Both the position numbers and the translations under genes were made by a program. The notes under the pieces are model-generated. The model was given only the letters and a program-made list of their open reading frames with translations, did not search any database and was not told the origin of the DNA. Below are positions 55,301-64,000 of a DNA stretch of 64,000 nucleotides, one piece after another. Position 1 is the first letter of the stretch. Each line of letters begins with the position of its first letter. This DNA is from Atherinomorus stipes. Taxonomy: Eukaryota > Chordata > Actinopteri > Atheriniformes > Atherinidae. The stretch is from the NCBI GenBank assembly GCA_023101725.1, contig JALJCO010003983.1, positions 425,001 to 489,000 on the forward strand. The letters run 5' to 3'.

Positions 55301-58300
55301 CAAAATCAGTCACAGTCATGCACTTTGGGCAAAACCATAAATGCTGCTAAAACATGAAATGACTGATTGGCAAGTTTCATTTGATGGGGCTAAAAAAGGG
55401 CAAAACTGCACTGAAGCTCAGTGATGATGCCAAATGGAAAGAGACTGGGGTAAGTAGAGTAGAAAGCACCTGTCATCTCCAGCTCTCAGTTGGTTTGATT
55501 AACATCAAATTTTAATTTTTCTCTCAGAGTTTTGGCTGAAAGGTTGCTTGGCTCTTACTGCACAAGCTCTCGTCTCCCTGAGTTTGTTGGTAATAGGGCC
55601 GATGCAAACCAGGGAAAGGAATATAATATGACATGAGCGTGTGTGTGTGAGAGTGTGAGTATGGCTGTGTAAAACAGAGACATAAGCAGAAAGATAAAAA
55701 TCACTGTAATTTCTTACATTGTAATTTTACACTATATTGTTGATGATGCTATCTAAATGAATTGTACAATTGTGAATACCCATCTGTTACATACTAATAA
55801 ATACAACATTATTAAAATAAATCCCCTCTGTTTGCTGAATTATAGCCTATTGAGTTAAACTGTATCTCAGCATGGAAAAATAAAAATCCCCATCAGGGGG
55901 AAATATTAAACCCAATTACTTCAAAGGCTTCCCCAAAACTACAACACAAAGCTACATGAGTACAGGACCCCAAACAACTTTAAACGGCTCCGGTCCCAAC
56001 ATGGTGGCTGTAATATTTTTAATTGGCTGATGAAAATCACACGGGCCTTTTGTTTGGCTCTATGCACTGGGAACACACCACCCGCTTCCTTTCCAACTCT
56101 CACCGGCTTCTCTCGTTTGCATTTGCATATTCATTGAGATATCAATTATTTATCCCTCGCCACAATGACTTGCTGCATTAGTATGTGCCTCCATACAGTA
56201 TAACATGCCTGTATGCGTCTGACTGAATAATACATTGGATAAATGGAATAAATCAACATGTAATAATGCTGATTAACATTACAATACTGTAAAATGACAG
56301 AAATACACAAAAAATTAAGACATTGTTTAGCCCGAATGAGTAAAGGTCTCTTATTACTATTTGGTATTTTTATTGAACAGCCAAATAAAATAGTAGATAG
56401 AAACTACATTTATAGCATCACTATTTTATGTCAATAATTGTGATCTTAATTTTACTTGATACTGTAATTTAAATTCAGCAACTCCTTAAAAAAACAAACC
56501 TCAATAATATTGAGATAATATACAAATTATCTTTTCTGATCAAGCACACAACCACCTGCACGCATTCACACTCCTTAACAAAAGAAATGTTCTCCCTTAT
56601 AATCATTAGGCTATATGTTTACCGTATATTACAGAAGAAAATGGCAGAATATTTCAAAACCTCATAAACAATTACACCATTATCCCCAAAATAGATCCCT
56701 ATTTACCATATTGCCCCTGTGAGCTGTTCTGTCATCTTCTTATTGTCGTTATTATTGAAGGAAAACAATAAAATGACGAATCAGAATATCATTTCAGCAG
56801 TGAGGAGCAACTCTCTATTACAGCTGCACCTCAACCAAATATGACCTGAGGAAAAGGAAAAAAAAAAACATGGCCTCACCAGCCAATACTCTTTCTCCTT
56901 CAAGCCAGCTCCAACACCGACACACACACATAACTACACATCACAAACACACACACATACACGCACTTTCTCCTACACACGCAGAGCAACACACCATAAG
57001 CCGTAGCACAGAATAGATGACCACACTTACTTTAAATGTCCTGTGAAGGAAAGTTTTCAGCTTTTTTTTCCTCTCTCCTCCGCCTCCCTCAGACCAACTC
57101 CGCTCTCAGTGCCTCGAAGAAGATTAGAGAAGAGCTCAGAGAAAGTGCACCCGACATCGGCACCCATCTATTAGCTTCTCTTATCAGAAATCTACAGCTA
57201 AAAACACAGGTATCTGCCAATGATTTTATGCATTTTCCCCTGGATGGTCCTCTACCTTGCACGGATGCAGACTGTGCTCTCTGTGCATCTGGTTGCACAA
57301 GCACAATCAATATGGAAGGGGAGAGCTATTTTATGATTGGAGAAGTTGTTGTGTTTTTGGTGGTGAAATTCATTATTTAGTATCTGAACCTTCAGCAATT
57401 CAGTATCATTTATTCATAAAGTCCCTTTTTGCCAGGAGGAAATGGATACAGCTGCAGAAGCCGAGAGAGGGAGAGGGAGAGGGGGAGAAAGAGGGAGCGA
57501 GAGAAGAAAAGAAAGAACGATGGAGAGAGATGAAGAGGAAGAACATGCAGGGGGTGCTAGCAGGGGTGGTGGATGGATTGATGATATTGATCAGGCACCT
57601 CTTGAAATAAAGGCATTGGGGCTTTATTTTTTTTCAAGCTCTCATGATTGACAGATAAAGAGAAGAGAAGGCTGGGAGGAGGAGCGGGCCTTGAACATCA
57701 CATGCAGGCACTGCGAGCGATTAAAGCAGCTCCTCTGACAAGCACAGCAAGGCAAGCTCAGGCACACTACACAGGCAGAGGGTTGGATTGTGAGGAATCA
57801 CTCGAAATGATGTTTGTTTACTTTGCAAAAAAAAAAAAAGAAGGAAGAGGGGAAGAGCTGTTAAGTGGAGATGAGTGTGTGATGCAGCTTGCTTTGTGAA
57901 ATTGTTCTTAAGAAGCTACAGCTATGGACTGTACAAATGCTGACTAATGTTGAGCCTGCTGCTCTCTGTGGTTGGGGTGGGGGGGCAGCTGCAATAAAGG
58001 CACAGTGCTAAAAAATGGCACCGCATTCTGTGAAAGTCTGGATCTACTGTAGTATAAAACGGAGAGCAGATGAGATGTATTGAATCATTTAGCACAAAAT
58101 GTTTTTCCGTGCTTTCCTCTGACAAGGAAATCTTTCTGCACTCACAGGAAAGGGGAAAAGGTTTCTTTTTTTTTTATCTTTGTCTGTTTTGTATTCTGTT
58201 CAAAATAAAAGCAATTTGAAAATCGTTCCAGCTCTTGAATTATTTAGATTCAACTTAGTGCAACGCTAGCACCAGAAATTGCTGATATCCATCTCAGTCA

Positions 58301-58740
58301 GGCAGTAAAGAATGAGGTGCACCTGTAGCTGCCATGGCCTTTGGCTTCAGTGCTGCCACTGGCTGCCATGGCTTCCTGTTTAGTGTGATGTGTCTGTGTG
58401 GGATTGATGGTTTGCTTCATTACAGTTTAGCAGAAAATGATCAAATTAAAAAAAGGAACCCACACTGAAAAAAATTGGAGTATCATTTACTTAGAGTATT
58501 ATTTACCTCGAAAACCTTCCATCAGTCATGCACATAGAAATGTTGAATAAGTTTTGTAAGTGTTATTTTCAAGTAAACTTTACTTGCATATGAGTTATTC
58601 CAACAAGAATAACTCAAGTAACCTGTACTCATATCAACTTTGCCACTGAGTTTTACTTTGTTGTGATAAGTAAGGTCTTCTTTGACTCAGTTTGCCTCAA
58701 ACTGAAAATCTCACACATTAAAAAAATAATATATATGTTT
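52381..58740. other. Non-coding, no gene seen; some enhancer-like patches
   Basis: The stretch contains no credible gene. Complex patches at 54060-54330 and 55970-56170 look enhancer-like; the latter includes CATTTGCATATTCATTGAGA with an octamer ATTTGCAT at 56121-56128. Other sequence is AT-rich, with a T-run near 54577-54593, a CA-rich patch (56918-56970) and a polypurine tract (57463-57545). Sequence after 58465 (CACACTGAAAAAAATTGG) may be a non-autonomous DNA repeat, but I see no matching right end. Confidence 0.5.
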
Positions 58741-58746
58741 TTGTAT

Positions 58747-58769
58747 ATATATATATATATATATATATA
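58747..58769. repeat. (TA)n microsatellite
   Basis: A short uninterrupted TA tract. Confidence 0.9.
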
Positions 58770-60055
58770 ACCACACTCGGTGCAACTAACAGACTAGTCA
58801 TAATAAACAGTTAGAGATGTCAAACATAATTGACCATCAATAAGTCCAACACCTTAGACAAGGATGTAGACATATCCACAATAAATGGCGGCGGGGGCTT
58901 TTGTTATGTGTACTGTACTTCTCACTTATGGAAGCACCTTTACAATTCAGACACAACAGAACTTGCCAACATTGTCTAAATATAAACCATAACACAAATA
59001 ACTCAAATTTAAAGTATAATATTCACAAAAGGTTAAATTCCCGTTGAATATGCATCTCTAATGAGCCTTTGTGGTCCAGATATGTTGAGTTTTGAAAATG
59101 GCCCCACCCCCTCTGACAGGAATATACAGTAGGCAAAGTAAAGTTTATTTGCTTTTCACAAGTTCATCACATAGTGAATGCAAATTACTTGATAATTGTG
59201 AGTTACACCGACAATTTGAAACTGAGTTAAACTACAAACAAATGTTAAGTAGCATTTCATAAAATTATGCCTTTAAAAAAAAGAGAAGGAAAACAGGGAA
59301 ACACAACACTCTTGTAGAATTTACTTTTCACATCGAAGTAATTTTCATGAGGACAAAAAACCCCAAACATTTTTTCGTGCATCACACGTGTCTAGGTTGT
59401 AGTTGCAATGCAGAAAAATAACTCCAGCTTTTTGGTTGCCAGGCACACAGCCGTTATGGCAAGTGACCAGCAGCCTGCACCAACAAGTAATGCAGAGAAG
59501 TTTTATAATTGACAGCAAAGTTAGCAAGTGTAGCCTTCTGATCCAGGAGAAAAGTCGCCATTTCCGTGTTTTGATGCCGTGGAAAATGTTTATGTGGGCC
59601 CATTTCGAGAGGCTTCACCTAAATTTACCCCAGTTTTTGCTCTTCTTAGATCACTCCTCTTTAAATATGGATAACAATATCTCCGGGTCTCCGAAGCAGC
59701 TGCTTTACTTGACAACTCCACCAGTTTTCCCAGCACCAACCTAACTGCGCCCAACATACTGTTGCCACACAGAGACCGTATTTAGCAACCCACAATGGTG
59801 ACCTGTTGGCTTGTAGATGTAAACATAATGCCATTGTCGAGTTAAAATTGATTTGATATTTATTTTCAGGCTAGATATAACTTTTAAAGGAAATGCTGTA
59901 CTTTCATTCTGTACCCCTCCAAACGCCTCGTGGATGTATTTTTTAAAAAAAATAAAGCTTTTAATAAAAATGTTCCATGTTCAACCTTTAAACAGGTGTG
60001 CAATAGTGAAATGAAAATGAATAGAATAAAAAAAAAAACGCACGACTTTTTCGTA
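58770..60055. other. Non-coding, no gene seen
   Basis: AT-rich DNA. The open frame at 59403-59744 has mixed composition but no domain. Two A-rich tracts precede the abrupt boundary at 60056. Confidence 0.5.
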
Positions 60056-60859
60056 GGGGGGGGGGGGGGGGGGGCCAAGAGGGAAGCCCAGATTCCCTCT
60101 CCGGCAAGCGAGCACACGGGGGGCCGGGGGGCCCCAGGAGGGGGGGGGAGTCCCTCAGGGTCGGGCTACCGGGGGGGGGGGGGGAGCAGAAAAGGAGGGG
60201 GGGGAGGAGGAAACAAAGATGAGACCACACTTCTCATCAAGAAGGGGGGTCTTCCGGGAGACCCTACCAAGGGGGGGCCGGCGGGGGGAAACTATGGGGG
60301 GTCTGTGCCTTTGGTATGCCACAGAAGGAAGGGGAGGGGGGGAAGAAGAGGAGGGGAGCGCGCACCTCCAAGGAAGGGCCACGCACCCTCCCCCCCCCTA
60401 CCAGGGAAAAACTCTACTGGGGACTCCCCGGGGGACAACCCGGAGGAACCTTTTGGGGGGAATTAGGGGTATCCTCAATCCGGAAAGACGAGGAGGGGGA
60501 AAACCGAGCAAAAAAAAAACCAAAAGAGACGCAAGGAACCGGGGAAGAAAAGAAAAAGAAAGGGGGAAAGAAGGGGACAGGGGGAATGACCAAGAAGGGA
60601 AAGGGAGGAGAGGGGATAATAGGGGGGGGCCAACCCGGGAACGGGACGGGGAAATACCACGGGGAGGATCGGCCGAGGAGGAGGGAACCGATAAAAACCC
60701 GATCCCAGACGACAAACGCCGGAGAGGGAGAAGGGACACCCCGGGGGGGAGGACAACAAGAAAGAAACAGTAGGCGGGTGCGGGGCGGGCCCCAGGGGGA
60801 GGGTGGGGGCCCGGGCCCGGGCCGGGGCGCCCCCCCGGCCGGGGGCCGGCGCCGGGGGG
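60056..60859. other. 804-bp G-homopolymer island, possible assembly artefact
   Basis: The composition flips at 60056 from AT-rich to strongly G-rich with very little T, starting with a G19 run, and flips back at 60859. Runs of G dominate throughout, with C runs, near-pure GGGCCCGGGCC stretches at about 60804-60857 and an A9 run near 60510. I see no tandem unit, no mobile-element hallmark and no protein family. Two-colour sequencing error, a bad gap fill, or a genuine GC-rich segment that sequences poorly would all fit. The long frames within it are low-complexity artefacts. Confidence 0.75.
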
Positions 60860-61993
60860 AAATAATACTAATAAATCGATATATTTTTTCTTTTCCATTA
60901 TCTCAGGCCATTAGCGCCATACTATTAAAAACTAATAGCAACAATAGAACTGCTAGTATCTGAATCATTTATGCATCCAGTCTTGCCTGTCATGGCCATC
61001 ACTGTTGCTCCACAATGAGTTACAGAGACAATTGTAGTTAAAGCCGCAGTCTGCACAGGAAAGGCCTTTTGGGGCATGCATGGTTATTATTATTTGTTCA
61101 GCACTTTAGAACAGTTTCTGTTACTTAAATTTGCTATAGATATAAAGTGGAATTGATCGGATTTAATCATCAGATAATAAAATGTTTGACTATTGATATG
61201 GGCTGTTTTTGAAAATGGAGATAAAGACAGTTGCTATATTGTCTTTACTGCCATCCATGAGACCCAGAAAAACTCTTATTGTTGGTAAGAAAAATGAAAA
61301 TATAATTGACTAGTGATGGGGCTATATACACTCTGGCATTATAACTATTGTGTGCTATTTGAACATTTGCAGCATTATAGTTTTTCAGGCCTGCAAATAA
61401 ATGAAATGTTGCCACATTTGTGAATATTCCTTTTGGGTGCCGTAAAACCCTGAAAAGTCTATTGAATACTGTGAAGTAGAGCTTAAATTGTGGGAAGTGT
61501 ATTTGAGTCTCAGACAGCATGGTTTATATTTTTCCTAAAATGACTGGTAATTTCATTTTGGGAAAGTACCTGCTGGCAATGGGGGCAGTTTAAGATAAAG
61601 ATAGACCTGGACTTAAGTGAGATCTGGTAGGTTAGTCAGAATAAGTCATTTTCAAGCAGAAAATAAAACCTGTGTGCATGAAATAAATGAAAAGAGATAA
61701 TAGCTGAACTTAAGCCATAAAAACTCATTGATTATACATCCCTTTAAGACAGGAGATGAAGACAGCACCTTTTAATGGGTTCAATCTAAAACCCCCTTTT
61801 CATGGTTTGCAATTAGCAATTAGCAATTATCTCATCTTGTTGACTTTTCAAAACCCTCAACACCAAAATTAAGTCTTTCTATTACAGATTTATACAGCAG
61901 TTTGTTGATTCCACACATCTATATAAATTTCACGACAATCTAAGCAAATTTTAAAATATTTTACTCAAGAACACAAGAAACTGGGGTTAAAAC
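60860..61993. other. Non-coding, no gene seen
   Basis: AT-rich DNA. About 25 bases at 61424-61448 recur with one mismatch inside the MITE at 61994-62389. Confidence 0.55.
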
Positions 61994-62389
61994 TAAAGGT
62001 GCAATGATACAAAATATTCATGGTTTGGTTCAGTTTGATACATGATTGTCAGGGTTCAATATATTTTTTCGATACATAAAAAAAACAAAACAAAACATTT
62101 TCATGCCTTTTTTTAACACTTCAACTACCAGTGTCCTTTTGTCCACAACGGCCATCAGATTCATACCAAACATGCAAAGCAAAGTAGTTCAAAATGCTGG
62201 ATCTGAATAAAGTCCAACACATAGTTTTCAACACATAACTCACTGTCAGAACACAAGTTGATAAAATAAATTAAAAAACTATATAGGCCTATTGTTTATT
62301 CGATACATGGTGCTCATGGTTTGGCACCATATGGTTTGGTTCGATATGGATATTCCTTTTGGGTACCGTAAAACTGGGTTGCACCCCTT
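61994..62389. mobile_element. hAT MITE (396 bp) with perfect 8-bp TSD
   Basis: Identical octamers GTTAAAAC flank it at 61986-61993 and 62390-62397. The termini TAAAGGTGCAA and TTGCACCCCTT are inverted repeats with two mismatches. The interior repeats GGTTTGGTTC and TTCGATA motifs and encodes nothing. A diverged relative lies at about 12290-12790 in obi1 intron 2. Confidence 0.88.
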
Positions 62390-62397
62390 GTTAAAAC

Positions 62398-64000
62398 CAT
62401 GAATCATTCAATATCCTGAGCAACAGACTCAAAAATCAAACATTTTATCTAATATATATTTGCTTATAGATTTATGATACAAGTAGGTTTTCAGTTTCCC
62501 CTTTAATTATCACAAACAGGACTGAAGGAATTCAGTTCACTCTTGTTAGACAGCCCCCAGGGTTTTATTTAGTCTCTGTCCATGTCTAATGGCACTATAA
62601 CTTCTTCCTGACAGGTGAACGGAAAATTAATGGACACACCTTCATGAATTTAAACAGATTTTGTCAAATGGCAGGAATAGGTCGCAGACAGGTGTTTGTC
62701 TCTGAGTCACACTTTTAGGATCTATTTTTTTCTTTGTGTTACTGAGTTAGGAAGTGAAAACGAAACTGTTGCATTTTCACACTCAGCTTTGCTAACCTTC
62801 AAATCCCAACAACTAAAACTTTTCTACTGTATCCAGCCTGTTTCACACTCATGAAAACTCACATTTGCTCTGAAGGTTAAACCTTTTGTGTTTTCATATG
62901 TGCTGACAATGGGTAGCTGTGATTGAATCTCCTCATGTGTTTCAGAACATTAGAAAACACAACTGGCATTTAATGGACATCAGACAGACAGTGGATCTAT
63001 TGTTCCTACATTTTATTCAGATATTGAATCGGTAATTTCTTTGTCCCCCTTTATTGACTTGTATAACTGCATATTAAACAGAATTCCTCTTTTCCTCCTG
63101 ACATCTTAAAAGGTTTTCCGTTGCAGATTGAGGCTGACTTGATAAATGGTTATTGTTGAACAGGAACAAAATATATATTGATCAAGGGCCATGATATAGT
63201 AGATTAATAGAGCAGTCATGATTTCTGCTGTCCTTCCTCTGATGTCAAAGATGCAGAGTGGTAGTAAGGCAATACTTAAAAAAAAAGGCTATATTATGGC
63301 AGTTGTAACCTTGCATGGGTGAAATGATTCATCGCATCCCACTTGAGGTAAAAGCACTCATAGAATCAGAATTAGATTATAATTTTAAATTTCCTGATAT
63401 TTTAGCAGCATTGCAGCAACATAGAAACAGGACTTTTCCAACTGTAAACTTTGTAAAAACATCTCTATGCTGCAAACTTCTACAGTGTCCAGAGGATACT
63501 ATTGCAACATGTTGATCATACTGAGAGAAGACAACAATACTGTACTGATAGAAAACCCTTTGAAGATTTTTCTTGAGCACTGGGCTCTTGCACCGGGGCT
63601 ACTTTCAGCTATGGATTGACTGGCAACTCCAGAGCCAGTCATGTCAGCTGTCGATCAAGCTGTCAAAGCACAAAAGTCTGGCTCCCAAACCTCCATGGCA
63701 GTGCGTGGTTTGCAGCACAGGACTACCAGAGGCCAACCACATTAAAGCACTTGCTTCTCCTTCCTCACCAGAGAGCACAATAGCACTGCCTGCCAAAACC
63801 CTTGTGAATTCATGTTCGCTTCTAAATTACATGTACCTGCAGACCAATGTGATACAATTAGGAGCTGATTATGTGTAAATCAAATGATGACAGTCTGACT
63901 CTGTGGCTGTCTGGCATGTTGTCGTTCCCTGGTAGCCAATCCCCTGCCTCAGGAGAATGGTAATTGATTCCCTGGCCCCCTGTGGGAATGCAGCTCTGTT
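62398..64000. other. Non-coding to window end
   Basis: AT-rich, with a more complex stretch at 63560-63900 that might be regulatory. The open frames at 63315-63515 and 63573-63878 lack domains and splice support. No gene visible. Confidence 0.5.

Noticed and set aside
57257..57651. Arg/Glu-rich open frames
   Set aside because: They derive from the polypurine tract at about 57463-57545 and have no independent support.
60219..60963. Open frames of 166-215 codons in the G-rich island
   Set aside because: They consist of Gly, Arg, Pro and Lys runs produced by base composition, overlap in several frames on both strands and match no domain.

Overview
This is teleost fish nuclear DNA: spliced genes with GT-AG introns, (TA)n/(CA)n/(AAT)n microsatellites, and degraded Tc1, hAT, Penelope-like and tRNA-SINE copies of kinds common in ray-finned fish. 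I cannot name the species. There are no prokaryotic, organellar or CRISPR features. I found two protein-coding genes, both on the + strand. All names come from recognising sequence; no search was run.

Region 1-9037 is non-coding DNA upstream of the first gene. Region 9038-23551 is obi1 (formerly rnf219), a RING-type E3 ubiquitin ligase of the origin recognition complex, in six coding exons. Intron 2 (4.1 kb) and intron 5 (7.5 kb) hold a dense, partly nested set of decayed transposons: a Penelope-like element with a 14-bp target duplication, two Tc1-type copies, hAT MITEs, tRNA-derived SINE copies and a ~770-bp foldback. Exon 4 carries an apparent +1 frameshift at a C6 run. This may be an assembly indel, an allele or a real lesion.

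Region 25336-26853 is pou4f1 (Brn3a), a POU-homeodomain transcription factor of sensory neurons, in two exons. Its start codon lies only 1.8 kb after the obi1 stop. From memory, the same order and orientation (OBI1 then POU4F1) occurs on human chromosome 13, which supports both identifications. The pou4f1 promoter, and probably some enhancers, must lie in or near the obi1 3' flank.

Region 27750-64000 has no credible gene. It looks like the regulatory desert expected beside a developmental transcription factor: complex, low-repeat blocks that may be conserved enhancers, separated by microsatellites and repeats (a decayed Tc1 copy near 36 kb, a dispersed repeat near 41.3 kb, hAT MITEs near 45.7 and 62.2 kb, a hairpin repeat near 47.1 kb). 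An 804-bp G-homopolymer island at 60056-60859 is so unlike its surroundings that assembly error is the first suspicion.

I did not find a clear new biological system. The most useful leads are the obi1 frameshift, the G-rich island, the hairpin repeat at 47.1 kb, the transposon nest and the candidate pou4f1 enhancers.
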